64,000 nucleotides of DNA from an uncultured Eubacteriales bacterium (GCA_900544705.1 UQWH01000004.1:1-64000), one strand, 5' to 3'; positions 23,845 through 33,176 are shown, counted from the stretch's first letter. The notes: generated from the sequence alone by a model not told the origin. Translations and numbers: made by a program.

Positions 23845-25677
23845 TCACACCGCGTCGTTTTTCAGGAGGCGGGCGGCGGATTCCTCCGCGAACTGCCGGC
23901 TGTAAAGATCGTGGTAATAGCCGCGCGCCTTCACTAGCGATTCGTGCGTGCCCTGCTCGACGATCTTGCCGTCGCGGACAACTAAAATCAGGTCGGCCTT
24001 GCGGATGGTCGACAGGCGGTGCGCGATCAGGAAGGATGTGCGGTCGCGGAGCAGATGGTCGATCGCCTGCTGGATGAGCTGTTCGGTCTGGGTGTCGATG
24101 GAGCTGGTCGCCTCGTCCAGCACGAAGATGCGCGGGTCTGCCAGCACCGCGCGGGCAAAGGAGATGAGCTGCTTTTCGCCGGTGGAGAGCTTGTCGCCGC
24201 CCTCTCCCACCTCGCTGTCCCAGCCGTTTTCCAGCTTTGCCGCGACGGTATCGGCGGAAACGGCCTTCGCCGCGGCCTCGACCTCGGCGTCCGTCGCGTC
24301 CAGACGGCCGTAGCGGATGTTCTCGCGGACGCTGCCGGAGAAGAGGTGCGGACTTTGCAGCACGTAGCCGATGTTGGAATGGAGCCAGAGCTGGCTGCGC
24401 TCGCGGTAATCGCAGCCGTCGATCAGGATTTTCCCCTCCGTCGGCTCAAAGAAGCGGCAGGTGAGGTTCACAAGGGTCGATTTGCCCGCGCCGGTCTCGC
24501 CCACGAGGGCGACGGTCGTCCCGGCGGGAATTTTCAGCGAAAAGTGCTGCAAAACGTCCTCGCCGCCGTCCGGATAGCGGAAGGTCACGTCCTGAAATTC
24601 GATGTCGCCGTGCAGCGGCTCCCAGTTTTCCTTCTTCGGATGGAAGGCGTCGCCGTAGACCGCCTCGACCTCCGGCGTGTCGCGCACCTCCGGCTCCTTG
24701 TCCAGAAGGTCGGTGACGCGCTCAATGGAGGCTTGCAGGGAGATAAACTCCGCGATGTTTGAGGCCGTCATCTGAATGGGCTCGAAGATGCCCACGGCAT
24801 AGGTCAGGAAGGTGGAAAGCGTCGCCAGCTCCAGCGCCTGCTCGGTGACGAGGTAGCCGCCGCGCAGCAGCACGACCGACACGGCCAGCGTGCTGAACAG
24901 CAGCACCAGCGGGATATACACGGCGTTGAGCCGCGCGGCGCGGATGCCGGAATCGTGCATCTTCGACGTAAGCTCACGGAAAGAGCCGGTCATTCTCTCC
25001 TCAATGACGAGGGTCTTGGTCGTCTTGGCGCCGGTGATGCCCTCGTTGAACGCGCCCGTGATGCGGGAATTCAGCTTGCGCACCTTGCGGTTCCAGTGCA
25101 GGATGCGGTTCTGGAAATAGGCCGTCAGGACAGCCATGACCGGCACGATCAGCATCACGACCAGCGCGAGCTTCCAGTTGAGGATCAGCATGGACACCAT
25201 GGTGCCGGCCACGTAGAACAGCGCCCAGAGAATATCCGTGAAGTTCCACGCGATCATGCCGGCGATACGGTTGGTGTCGCTCATCACGCGGGAGAGAAGA
25301 TAACCGACCGGCGTGACGTTGTAGAAGGAGAAGGACAGCGTTTGCAGGTGGTGGAACAGCCGCTGTTTCATGTCGCGGCCGAGGTACATCTCGATGCGCA
25401 TGGAGTTGTTGCAGAACCACATGACGCTCAGCCCCTGCAAAACGATCAGCGCCAGATACACAAGTGCGTAGGGAAGCAGGCCCGTGGTCACGCCCTTTTC
25501 GATGAAATTGCGGATGGCGTAGCGCTGCATGAGCGGCAGCAGCACGTCCACAAGAGCGCAAAGGCCGTTGAAGGTCAGCATCCCGACGAAATCCGCGCGG
25601 TAGTTTTTGAGGAAGGGCTTCAGACGCTTCCAGATGCCCCAGTCAAAGCTCTGGGTAAACTCTTTTTCGTCATGCAT
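23845..25677 (-). CDS. Heterodimeric ABC exporter half-transporter (catalytic-Glu subunit)
   Basis: 610 residues. Six membrane helices lie in the first ~330 residues and the ATPase domain follows. Walker A is VGETGAGKS near residue 395 and Walker B is IFVLDEATSSID with the catalytic Glu. The signature is LSTGEKQL, which departs from LSGGQ. Its partner has LSGGQ but lacks the Glu, so together they make one normal and one degenerate ATP site, as in BmrC/BmrD-like exporters. It overlaps the upstream half-transporter by 8 bp. Substrates are likely drugs, lipids or peptides; none can be named. Confidence 0.92.
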   Translation of the reverse strand: MHDEKEFTQSFDWGIWKRLKPFLKNYRADFVGMLTFNGLCALVDVLLPLMQRYAIRNFIEKGVTTGLLPYALVYLALIVLQGLSVMWFCNNSMRIEMYLGRDMKQRLFHHLQTLSFSFYNVTPVGYLLSRVMSDTNRIAGMIAWNFTDILWALFYVAGTMVSMLILNWKLALVVMLIVPVMAVLTAYFQNRILHWNRKVRKLNSRITGAFNEGITGAKTTKTLVIEERMTGSFRELTSKMHDSGIRAARLNAVYIPLVLLFSTLAVSVVLLRGGYLVTEQALELATLSTFLTYAVGIFEPIQMTASNIAEFISLQASIERVTDLLDKEPEVRDTPEVEAVYGDAFHPKKENWEPLHGDIEFQDVTFRYPDGGEDVLQHFSLKIPAGTTVALVGETGAGKSTLVNLTCRFFEPTEGKILIDGCDYRERSQLWLHSNIGYVLQSPHLFSGSVRENIRYGRLDATDAEVEAAAKAVSADTVAAKLENGWDSEVGEGGDKLSTGEKQLISFARAVLADPRIFVLDEATSSIDTQTEQLIQQAIDHLLRDRTSFLIAHRLSTIRKADLILVVRDGKIVEQGTHESLVKARGYYHDLYSRQFAEESAARLLKNDAV

Positions 25678-27508
25678 TGTCCCCGCCTCCTTCCAAAATC
25701 AGCGCGCGGTCGTCGCTGCGCATCTGAATGTCATAGATGTCCCGGTAGATGCCCGGACGGGCAATCAGCTCCTCATGCGTGCCCAGCTCGGCGAGCTTCC
25801 CGTCCTCCAGCACGAGGATGCGGTCGGCCTGCATCAGCGTCGGAATACGGTGGGAGATCAGAATGACCGTGGCGTCCTGCAGGGTTTCGCGCAGGGCGGC
25901 GCGGATCTTGGCGTCCGTTTCCGCGTCCACGGCGGAGAGGGAATCGTCGAAGATCATCACGGGTGCTCTTTGCAGCAGCATCCGCGCGATGGCCACGCGC
26001 TGCTTCTGCCCGCCGGAGAGGGTCACGCCGCGTTCGCCGACGACGGTGTCGTAGCCCTCCGGGAAGGCCGAGATCGCCTCGTCCACGCAGGCGATCCTCG
26101 CCGCCGCGCGCATCTCCTCCTCCGTCGCGTCCGGCCTTGCGGCGCAGATGTTCTCGCGGATGGTCTGCGAGAAGAGAAAGGGCTCCTGCAAGACAAAACC
26201 GACATGCCTGCGCAGGTCGCTGCGCGACAGCTCGCGCAGGTCAACGCCGCCGATCCGGATGCTGCCGGACTGCACGTCGTAGAGCCGGTCGAGCAGCTGC
26301 ACGAGCGTGCTCTTGCCGGAGCCGGTGCCGCCCAGAATGGCGAAGGTCTCGCCCTGCCGGATGGTAAAGGAGAGGTCGTGCAGGACCTCCTGCCCCTCGT
26401 AGCCGAAGCTGACATGGTCAAACTCGATGTCGCCGGGGGCAAATGGCTTCGCGTCCGGCGCGTCGGCCTCCTCCTTGGCGTTCAGGATGTAGCCCACGCG
26501 GTCCATGGACACGCCGGCCTTGCTCATCTCCGACAGCACGCGGCCCAGCGAACGCACCGGCCACGCCAGCGATTCGTTGTAGGTCACAAAGGCGAGGAAG
26601 GAGCCGAGAGTCATGCGGCCGTTCACGGTCTCGACCACGCCGAACAGGATGATGACCATGACCTGAAGGCAGGTCAGAAGCGTCCCGGACGCCCAGTAGA
26701 CGGACAGAAGCCTGCCCAGCTTGACCCACAGGCGGGAAAAGCGATTGTTCTTTTCGTCGAACTTGTCGTCCTCGAAGCGCTCGCGCCCGAAGGCGCGCAC
26801 GACGCGCACGCCGGTGAGATTTTCCTGCGCGCAGGTGGTCAGCTCGCCTTCGGCCTCGTCCGCGACCTGAAAGCGCGAGGAGATCTTGCGGTAAAACACG
26901 CCGGACGACAGCCCCACGATGGGCAGGAAGACCGTCGCAACCAGCGACAGCCGGACGTTCATCGTATACATGACGCCCAGATACAGCGCGATCAGAATGA
27001 CCGTCCGCACGACCTCGACGAGCTGATTGCACACGAAATTGCGGATGACGTCCACGTCGGAGGTGCAGCGCTGAATGATGTCGCCGGTGGGATTGGCCTT
27101 GTGCCACGCAAAGGTGAGGTGCTGAATGTGGCGGTAGAGGCTGTCGCGCAGGCTCTTGACATAGGTCTCCGAGCCTTTGGACAGGTTGACGCGCTGGCCG
27201 TAATTGCACAGGCCGCGCAGAATGGCGACCGCCAGCACGGCCGCCGCCGCGACCCACAGCGCGCGCAGGGTGTCGCCGGTCAGGACGTCCCAGTGCAGCA
27301 GCCGCAGCAGCCACGCCGGGACCTCCGGGGTCTTGCTGTCGAGAATGGAGTCCACCGTCAGGCGGATGATCTGCGGCGTGAGCGCGTTGAGGGCCATGCT
27401 CAGGCAGGAGAAGATCAGCCCCGCCAGAAAAAAGCCCCGGCAGCCCCGGAGATAGCGCATCACCAGCCGCGTCTTTTCTCTCCGGGACAGTTTTTCATTC
27501 GTTTCCAT
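25670..27508 (-). CDS. Heterodimeric ABC exporter half-transporter (degenerate-site subunit)
   Basis: About 612 residues from the ATG at 27508, chosen for AAGGGGG placed 8 nt upstream. Six membrane helices precede the ATPase domain. Walker A is LGGTGSGKS, the signature is LSGGQKQR, and Walker B is VMIFDDSLSAVD, in which Asp replaces the catalytic Glu. HRIPTLM contains the switch His. This is the non-consensus partner of the gene downstream. The leader carries a short coding frame and a terminator, suggesting induction through ribosome stalling. Confidence 0.92.
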   Translation of the reverse strand: METNEKLSRREKTRLVMRYLRGCRGFFLAGLIFSCLSMALNALTPQIIRLTVDSILDSKTPEVPAWLLRLLHWDVLTGDTLRALWVAAAAVLAVAILRGLCNYGQRVNLSKGSETYVKSLRDSLYRHIQHLTFAWHKANPTGDIIQRCTSDVDVIRNFVCNQLVEVVRTVILIALYLGVMYTMNVRLSLVATVFLPIVGLSSGVFYRKISSRFQVADEAEGELTTCAQENLTGVRVVRAFGRERFEDDKFDEKNNRFSRLWVKLGRLLSVYWASGTLLTCLQVMVIILFGVVETVNGRMTLGSFLAFVTYNESLAWPVRSLGRVLSEMSKAGVSMDRVGYILNAKEEADAPDAKPFAPGDIEFDHVSFGYEGQEVLHDLSFTIRQGETFAILGGTGSGKSTLVQLLDRLYDVQSGSIRIGGVDLRELSRSDLRRHVGFVLQEPFLFSQTIRENICAARPDATEEEMRAAARIACVDEAISAFPEGYDTVVGERGVTLSGGQKQRVAIARMLLQRAPVMIFDDSLSAVDAETDAKIRAALRETLQDATVILISHRIPTLMQADRILVLEDGKLAELGTHEELIARPGIYRDIYDIQMRSDDRALILEGGGDNA

Positions 27509-27524
27509 GGATTTTCCCCCTTTT

Positions 27525-27568
27525 GACAAAAAGAAAAGCGTTCTCTGCGGTCAGACCGCAGAGAACGC
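27525..27568 (-). terminator. Leader terminator (attenuator) upstream of the ABC exporter
   Basis: GCGTTCTCTGCGGT and ACCGCAGAGAACGC form a 14-bp perfect stem with loop CAG (as read on the plus strand), followed on the minus strand by CTTTTCTTTTTG. It lies between the promoter and the first exporter gene, 17 bp before its start. It would stop most transcripts unless an alternative fold forms. An upstream GTCCG/CGGAC pair followed by TTTTT is also present. Confidence 0.88.
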
Positions 27569-27588
27569 GCAAAAAGTCCGCAAAATGC

Positions 27589-27654
27589 CTACCTCGGACG
27601 GCGCGCAGAGATCCCCGCGGGATAAAATCTGACCGATGCAAAGATGTATTTCAT
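27589..27654 (-). CDS. Candidate 21-residue leader peptide of the ABC exporter
   Basis: The frame begins at an ATG at 27654, with AAAGGAGG placed 8 nt upstream, and ends in TAG. The peptide starts MKYIFASVRFYP and ends in ARRPR. Its Arg/Pro-rich end lies about 20 nt before the terminator stem. The order promoter, strong ribosome site, short frame, terminator and exporter is the layout of ribosome-controlled attenuators such as bmrB-bmrCD in Bacillus. The peptide sequence itself is not one I recognise. Confidence 0.68.
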   Translation of the reverse strand: MKYIFASVRFYPAGISARRPR

Positions 27655-27688
27655 GCTGCGCGCCTCCTTTCGTTGAATTCTATCCTCT

Positions 27689-27717
27689 ACTATAGGGTTT
27701 TTGCCGCAGTTTGTCAA
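27689..27717 (-). promoter_or_regulatory. Promoter of the leader-ABC exporter transcript
   Basis: On the minus strand TTGACA and TATAGT are 17 nt apart. The -35 box contains the TGA stop codon of the glycosidase gene, so this promoter lets the exporter be expressed separately from the genes upstream. Confidence 0.88.
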
Positions 27718-29399
27718 TAGGAGAATTTCAATTTTTCCGCAATCGCACACATTCTGGCCTCATCCGCCTTGCACACGGCGCGGTCATAGCTCACAAGGCC
27801 GTTCGTCTCGTCCTCCACGTCGGAAAGCTGGGTGTAGATCGCGGCGCACAGGCCCTTTTCCCGCGCAGGGACGATCTCGTCCAGATAGAGCCGCTCCAGT
27901 GCGTCCATAAAGGCGGGCTGCTCCTTGAAAAAGCGGTAGCCATAGGTTTTTTCCGTGTTGAACACGTGGCCCTCGGGCTTGTAGGAATAGCCGCCGAATT
28001 CCGACAGCACGAGCGGTTTTTCGCTTTTCGGCAGGCGCACGGGCTTGAAATAGACGTGCAGGCTCTCCACGTCGGACTGCCCGCAGCGGAACCAGCCGGA
28101 GGTCGTGTCGATAAAGCGGGAATCGTCCAGCGCGCGCAGGCGCTCGAACTGCGCCTGACTGTCAAACTGCCCCCAGCCCTCGTTGAAGATCGTCCAGTAG
28201 CAGACGCAGGGGTGCTTTTGCAGCAGCCGCACGGTTTCCTCCATCGCCTCGGTAAAGGCGCGGCGCGTGGCCGGGTCGCGGTGCATCCTGCGGTCGTTCC
28301 GGCGGCGGATGCCCAGCGTGGGCAGCGCCGTGTCCGTGAAAAAGGAATACGCGCCGTTATTGACCATGTCCTGAAAGACCACCATGCCCAGCCGGTCGCA
28401 GGCGTAGTAGAACAGCTCCGGCTCGACCTTGATGTGCTTGCGCAGGGTGTTGAAGCCGAGACGCTTCATGGCCAGAATGTCCTCGTCGAAGCAGGCGGGA
28501 GAGGCGGGCGTGAACAGGCCGTCGCTCCAGTAGCCCTGATCGAGCACGCCGTGGAAGAAATAGGGCCTGCCGTTCAGGCACAGGCGGGGAAAGCCGTCCA
28601 CCTCGCGCACGTCCAGCGTCCGCAGGGCGAAATAGGTCTGCACGCGGTCCTGCGCGGTTTCGATCTCCGTTTCGTAGAGATAGGGGTCCTCCGGCGACCA
28701 CAGCCGCGGCGCGGGCAGCTCCAGCACCGCCTGTCCGCCGGAAAATGCCTGCGTCAGGACGCCCTGCGGCGTCTTTACGCGCACGGTACCCCTCTGAGCG
28801 CCCTCGATGTGCAGCGTGACGCGGTTTCCGGAGATCTCCGGGCGCACCGCGCGGATATACTCCTCCGGGACGCTTTCCATCCACACCGTCTGCCACAGGC
28901 CGGACACCGGCGTGTACCACATGCCGCCGCGCTCGTGCTTCTGCTTGCCGTAGGGCAGAATATGGCGGTCCAGCTCATCGGTCACGCGGACGGTGAGGAC
29001 GTTTTCCTCCCGCAGCGCATCGGTCACGTCAAAGGAGAAGGGCGCATAGCCGCCGGTGTGCGCGCCGAGGCGCACGCCGTTGAGTGCGACCTCCGCGACC
29101 TGATCGGCCGCGCCGAAGTGCAGCAGCACGCGCCCGCGGACAAAGCCCTCCGGCAGGCGGAAGCGGCGGCGGTAGCAGAGAGCCGTCCCGTCGGGATAGG
29201 TTTCGTGAATCCCGGAGAGCAGCGACTCCGGCGGGAAGGGGACGCGGATGGTGCGGTCATAGGCCTCGCTGCCGGCAGAGAATTCCCATTCGCCGTTGAG
29301 GTTAAAATAGGAATCGCGGCGCAGGGTGGGGCGGGGATATTCCTGCCACGGCCGGCCCTGCAGCGCGCGCCCCGCCTGCGTCATGAGATCACTGTGCAT
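27714..29399 (-). CDS. Glycoside hydrolase family 2 enzyme
   Basis: 561 residues, no signal peptide, so cytosolic. Residues 1-170 form the sugar-binding jelly-roll (LNGEWEFSAG, FGAADQVAEVALNG), 170-265 an Ig-like domain, and the rest the TIM barrel. NEGWGQF near residue 395 has the acid/base Glu and VLSEFGGYS near residue 455 the probable nucleophile Glu. It is much shorter than LacZ and lacks the C-terminal domains. It could be a beta-galactosidase, beta-glucuronidase or beta-mannosidase. It overlaps the MFS transporter gene by 11 bp, so the imported sugar is probably its substrate. Confidence 0.88.
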   Translation of the reverse strand: MHSDLMTQAGRALQGRPWQEYPRPTLRRDSYFNLNGEWEFSAGSEAYDRTIRVPFPPESLLSGIHETYPDGTALCYRRRFRLPEGFVRGRVLLHFGAADQVAEVALNGVRLGAHTGGYAPFSFDVTDALREENVLTVRVTDELDRHILPYGKQKHERGGMWYTPVSGLWQTVWMESVPEEYIRAVRPEISGNRVTLHIEGAQRGTVRVKTPQGVLTQAFSGGQAVLELPAPRLWSPEDPYLYETEIETAQDRVQTYFALRTLDVREVDGFPRLCLNGRPYFFHGVLDQGYWSDGLFTPASPACFDEDILAMKRLGFNTLRKHIKVEPELFYYACDRLGMVVFQDMVNNGAYSFFTDTALPTLGIRRRNDRRMHRDPATRRAFTEAMEETVRLLQKHPCVCYWTIFNEGWGQFDSQAQFERLRALDDSRFIDTTSGWFRCGQSDVESLHVYFKPVRLPKSEKPLVLSEFGGYSYKPEGHVFNTEKTYGYRFFKEQPAFMDALERLYLDEIVPAREKGLCAAIYTQLSDVEDETNGLVSYDRAVCKADEARMCAIAEKLKFSY

Positions 29400-30696
29400 G
29401 AGCTTCCTCCTTCTTCAGCAGACGGAACACCGCTGCGAGTGCAAGCAGCAGGACGGCCGCGGCGATCAGCGCGGCGAGGAAGATATTCCCGTTCGGCAGG
29501 AAGGATTCCGTGCCGTCGTCGTTGACGATCTTCTGCGCATTGCGCAGGACGAAGGCGCCGATGGCCGGGCCGATGATGCCGGGGATGAGCACCTGCCCGA
29601 CGATGCGCAGCCCCTGGAACATCCCCGCGCGGTGCGCCGGGGTGCGGTCGCGCAGCATCGCGCCGAACACGGCCATGCCGGCAAGATAGCCGCTCATCAT
29701 CAGAAGCGAGCCGAAAAACACCGGGACGGTACTGCGGAAGAAATACAGCAGCCCATAGCCCGCCATCAGCATTAAAACGGCGGGGATAACGGTCCTGCGG
29801 AAGTGCAGGCGGTCATAGAGCTTGCCGTAAAACACCGTGACGAGCGCCGCCAGTACAATGGCCGGAGCCATGATCAGCACATAGTTGTCCATGCCGAGCG
29901 ACACGTTGTAGTACAGGATCAGGTAGGGCATGAAGATCTGAATGGAGATGCCGAACAGGGCGAAGGCCGCCAGCACCGCATAGAGAATCTTGTTTTCCCG
30001 CACGACGCCGGGACGGAAGCCGTAGAAAATATTCTTGAAATAGCTCTGATTTTCCTCGGTTTTCACGCCGGTGTCGCGGATGAGGAAGAAGCCCAGAATC
30101 CCCGCGATCAGCACGACGCTGCCGATGATGGCATAGATCACCGTCCAGCTCTCGGCGCGGTCGAGGTCGAAGCCCATGAAGCCGCCGAACACGACAAGGA
30201 TCGCGATCAGGGGCATCATCGCGTTCACGCCCTCGGCGGAGCCGCGGTTGGTTGCGTCGGTCGCGTCGGTGAGCCATGCGTTGAAGCAGGCGTCGTTGGC
30301 CGACGAGCCGAAGAAGGTCATCACGCAGTCCATGATGATGACGAGGCTCACGCCCACGCTCGCGGCCGAGGCCGCCATGGGGAAGATCGAGGCGATCACG
30401 TCTACCCGCAGCGCCGCAAAGCACCAGATGGAGATGCCCCACAGGATGTAGCCGCCGCAGATGAACAGCCGCCGCTTGCCGAGCTTGTCCGACAGCGCGC
30501 CGATGAGCAGTGTCGTCACCGTTGCGGCGATCGCGCTGGCCGCGACCATCAGGGAAATGTCCGAGGCGCTCGCGTGGAACATCTTGTAGATAAAGACGTT
30601 GAAGTACATGTTTTCAACGACCCACGCGACCTGTCCGATCAGGCTGAACAGCGTCAGCGCTAACCAAAATCTTGGAGAGAGCCTGGTTTTCTGCAT
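29389..30696 (-). CDS. MFS transporter, probable glycoside/sugar symporter
   Basis: About 435 residues from the ATG at 30696, with GGCGGGA upstream. The frame open to 30870 has no ribosome site. About 12 membrane helices are visible. GALSDKLGKRR between helices 2 and 3 is the MFS signature loop, and its equivalent YDRLHFRR occurs in the second half. The pattern is close to MelB/SUC-type sugar symporters. It is translationally coupled to the GH2 gene, so the pair is a small uptake-and-cleavage unit. Confidence 0.88.
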   Translation of the reverse strand: MQKTRLSPRFWLALTLFSLIGQVAWVVENMYFNVFIYKMFHASASDISLMVAASAIAATVTTLLIGALSDKLGKRRLFICGGYILWGISIWCFAALRVDVIASIFPMAASAASVGVSLVIIMDCVMTFFGSSANDACFNAWLTDATDATNRGSAEGVNAMMPLIAILVVFGGFMGFDLDRAESWTVIYAIIGSVVLIAGILGFFLIRDTGVKTEENQSYFKNIFYGFRPGVVRENKILYAVLAAFALFGISIQIFMPYLILYYNVSLGMDNYVLIMAPAIVLAALVTVFYGKLYDRLHFRRTVIPAVLMLMAGYGLLYFFRSTVPVFFGSLLMMSGYLAGMAVFGAMLRDRTPAHRAGMFQGLRIVGQVLIPGIIGPAIGAFVLRNAQKIVNDDGTESFLPNGNIFLAALIAAAVLLLALAAVFRLLKKEEAHAQ

Positions 30697-30724
30697 TCCG
30701 ATCCCGCCTTTTCCGTTTTCTTTC

Positions 30725-30753
30725 ATCGTATCACAAGCCGTCCGAAAGTGCAA
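30725..30753 (-). promoter_or_regulatory. Promoter of the MFS-GH2 operon
   Basis: On the minus strand TTGCAC and TACGAT are 17 nt apart, 29 bp before the start codon. Confidence 0.7.
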
Positions 30754-30756
30754 TGA

Positions 30757-30781
30757 AAAACACCCCGCCGCAGCGGGGTGC
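30757..30781 (-). terminator. Terminator after the homocysteine methyltransferase gene
   Basis: CACCCCGC and GCGGGGTG form an 8-bp stem, followed by TTTTTC on the minus strand. It separates this gene from the MFS promoter. A repeat word CACGTAGGTGCGGGCGA lies at 30799-30815. Confidence 0.8.
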
Positions 30782-30832
30782 CTTTGATATTTTGAGCCGT
30801 CACGTAGGTGCGGGCGATTTCCTGCCCATATT

Positions 30833-31708
30833 CTACCGCGCACCCTCCAGCGCTGCGCGCAGGGCGGCAATGTAGGCCGGGGTCGTGCCGCAGCAGCCGC
30901 CGATCAGGTCCGCGCCCAGCTCGTGCAGCGCGCACATATGCCGCGCGAATTCCTCCGGCCCCATGGGATAGACCGCCGTGCCGTCGTCGGCGATGACGGG
31001 CATCCCCGCGTTGGGCTTGATCAGAAGCGGCACGCGCGCGACGGCCTTCATGTTCTTCACCAGACTGGAAAGGTGCTCCGGGCCGAAGGAGCAGTTGATG
31101 CCCACCGCCGCCGCACCCAGCTCCTGAAGGGTCTGAACCGCGTCGACGCAGTTGCCGCCGAAGTAAGCCGCACCGTCTGCCTGCACGGTCAGACTGCACA
31201 TGACGGGAAGATCGCACACACTCTGCGCCGCGTCCAGCGCGACGGCCGCTTCGTCGATGCCAAGCAGCGTTTCCGCAATGATCAGATCCGCGCCCGCCTC
31301 CGCCTGCGCGGCGATCTGCTCGGCGTAGAGGTCAAACAGCTCCGTCGGACACATCGCACCGTCGGGCTTCAAGGGGACGCCCGTGGTGGTCAGGTCGCCC
31401 GCGACCAGCGCGCGTCCGCCCGCGGCCTCGCGGCTGAGCGCCACGAGCGCACGGTTCATCTCCGTGACGTTTTTGTCCAGCCCGTAGTGCTTCAGGGCGT
31501 GGCGGTTGGCCGAGAAGGTCGGCGCGTACAAAATCTGCGTGCCCGCCGCGACGTACTCCCGCTGGAGGTCAAGAAGCACCTCCGGGTGCTCCAGCACCCA
31601 CTGTTCCGTGCAGCCGCCGCGCGGCATCCCGCGGGCCATCAGGTTTGAGCCGGTCGCGCCGTCGAGCAGGATCGGCTTTTTCATGGCGGAGAATTCCTCT
31701 TTTGTCAC
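30833..31708 (-). CDS. Homocysteine S-methyltransferase-family protein
   Basis: 291 residues. The start is taken as a GTG at 31708, 6 nt after GAGGGG; the ATG at 31684 is an alternative. ILLDGATGSNLMARG is the N-terminal signature. The zinc ligands are the Cys of VGINCSFGPEHL near residue 210 and the paired Cys of LIGGCCGTTPAYIAAL near 275. It would transfer a methyl group to homocysteine. It corresponds only to the Hcy-binding module; no cobalamin domain is attached or adjacent, so the methyl donor is uncertain (S-methylmethionine, betaine or a corrinoid partner). Confidence 0.9.
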   Translation of the reverse strand: MTKEEFSAMKKPILLDGATGSNLMARGMPRGGCTEQWVLEHPEVLLDLQREYVAAGTQILYAPTFSANRHALKHYGLDKNVTEMNRALVALSREAAGGRALVAGDLTTTGVPLKPDGAMCPTELFDLYAEQIAAQAEAGADLIIAETLLGIDEAAVALDAAQSVCDLPVMCSLTVQADGAAYFGGNCVDAVQTLQELGAAAVGINCSFGPEHLSSLVKNMKAVARVPLLIKPNAGMPVIADDGTAVYPMGPEEFARHMCALHELGADLIGGCCGTTPAYIAALRAALEGAR

Positions 31709-31770
31709 GTTTTTCCCCTCGTTTCGCTTTTTTGCTTTATTGTACCCGTTTTTTTGCCGCTTTGCAACGG

Positions 31771-31799
31771 TTGAATTCCCTTGAAAAATCTGCTAGAAT
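31771..31799 (+). promoter_or_regulatory. Promoter of the aminopeptidase gene
   Basis: TTGAAT and TAGAAT are 17 nt apart, 26 bp before the ATG, with GCAGGAGGC as ribosome site. Confidence 0.8.
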
Positions 31800-31825
31800 G
31801 AAGAAAAAATCGCAGGAGGCGTGTT

Positions 31826-33049
31826 ATGAAAAAAACCGTATTGCGCAAATATGCGCATCTGATCGCCACCGTCGGCATCAACGTCCAGAAGGGGCAGGAG
31901 GTCTTTGTCGCGGCAGAGCTGGATCAGCCCGAATTCGTGAAAATGGTCGTCGAGGAGTGCTACCGCGCGGGCGCGAAGCGCGTCGTCGTGGACTGGGACT
32001 ACCAGCCGCTGACCAAGCTGCACCTGCGCTGGCGCAGCCAGAAGAACCTCTCCACGCTGGAAAACTGGGAGGAGGCGCGCTGGCAGCACTATGTGGACGA
32101 GATCCCCTGCCGCATTTATCTGATCTCCGAGGACCCCGACGGTCTGAAGGGCGCCAACATGGAAAAGGCCGCCAAGGCGCAGCAGGCGAAATACAAGGTC
32201 ATCCGTCCCTACCGCGACCGGATCGAAAACAAGTATCAGTGGTGCATCGCCGCCGTGCCGGGCGCGGCGTGGGCGAAGAAGCTCTTCCCGGAGCTGCCGA
32301 AGGGGCAGGCCATCGAGAAGCTGTGGCAGGCCATTCTCACCGCCTCCCGCGTCACGGACGACCCCGTGCAGGCGTGGAAGGAGCACAACGAGGATCTGGC
32401 CAACCGCTGCGCCTACCTCAACGCACTGAACATCGAAACGCTGGAATATCACAGCTCCAACGGCACGGATTTCCGTGTGGGCATGATCCCCGAAGCCGAG
32501 TTCAAGGGCGGCGGCGAAAATTCCCTGCTCGGCCACTATTTCAATCCGAACATCCCCTCCGAGGAGGTCTTTATCTCCCCGAAGCGCGGCGTTGCCGAGG
32601 GCATCGTGTATTCGACCAAGCCGCTTTCCTATCAGGGACAGATTATTGAGAATTTCTCCGTCCGGTTTGAAAACGGCAAGGCCGTGGAGGTCCACGCGGA
32701 GAAGAACGAGGAGCTTCTGAAAAAGATGATCTCCATGGACGAGGGCGCGGCCTATCTGGGCGAGTGCGCGCTGGTTCCCTACGATTCTCCCATTCAGAAC
32801 ACGGGTCTGCTGTTCATGGAAACGCTGTTCGACGAGAATGCCGCCTGCCATCTGGCGCTGGGCATGGGCTTTGCGGACACGATCAAGAATTTTGAAAACT
32901 ACAGCCTCGACGAGTGCCGCGCCATGGGCATCAACGATTCCATGATCCATGTGGACTTCATGATCGGCTCGGCCGATCTCGACATCGACGCGCATACCCG
33001 CGACGGCCGCACCGTGCCGATCTTCCGCAAGGGCAACTGGGCGTTCTGA
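31826..33049 (+). CDS. M29-family metallo-aminopeptidase
   Basis: 407 residues, the normal length for AmpS/aminopeptidase T. The N-terminal half carries RKYAHLIATVGINVQKGQEVFV. The C-terminal metal site includes the Glu in AYLGECALVPYDSPI near residue 310, NENAACH-like DENAACHLALG, and the His/Asp of MIHVDFMIGSADLDID near 375. It removes N-terminal residues from peptides in the cytosol. It is a monocistronic gene with its own promoter and terminator. Confidence 0.94.
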   Translation: MKKTVLRKYAHLIATVGINVQKGQEVFVAAELDQPEFVKMVVEECYRAGAKRVVVDWDYQPLTKLHLRWRSQKNLSTLENWEEARWQHYVDEIPCRIYLISEDPDGLKGANMEKAAKAQQAKYKVIRPYRDRIENKYQWCIAAVPGAAWAKKLFPELPKGQAIEKLWQAILTASRVTDDPVQAWKEHNEDLANRCAYLNALNIETLEYHSSNGTDFRVGMIPEAEFKGGGENSLLGHYFNPNIPSEEVFISPKRGVAEGIVYSTKPLSYQGQIIENFSVRFENGKAVEVHAEKNEELLKKMISMDEGAAYLGECALVPYDSPIQNTGLLFMETLFDENAACHLALGMGFADTIKNFENYSLDECRAMGINDSMIHVDFMIGSADLDIDAHTRDGRTVPIFRKGNWAF

Positions 33050-33110
33050 TACGGACTCCTGATGAGAATATTTCGGCAGGGATCCCCGGTGTGACGGAGA
33101 ACCCTTTTCT

Positions 33111-33143
33111 GCGGCTGCATTTGAAAAAATGCAGCCGCTTTTT
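33111..33143 (+). terminator. Terminator of the aminopeptidase gene
   Basis: GCGGCTGCATTT and AAATGCAGCCGC form a 12-bp perfect stem with loop GAAA, then TTTTTG. Confidence 0.93.
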
Positions 33144-33176
33144 GTATGCCGTGCGGGAAAGCCGCCGCGGTGCGGC

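Noticed and set aside
25607..27526. 639-codon frame antisense to the ABC exporter
   Set aside because: It mirrors a clear ABC gene and shows only His/Gln/Arg-rich shadow sequence.
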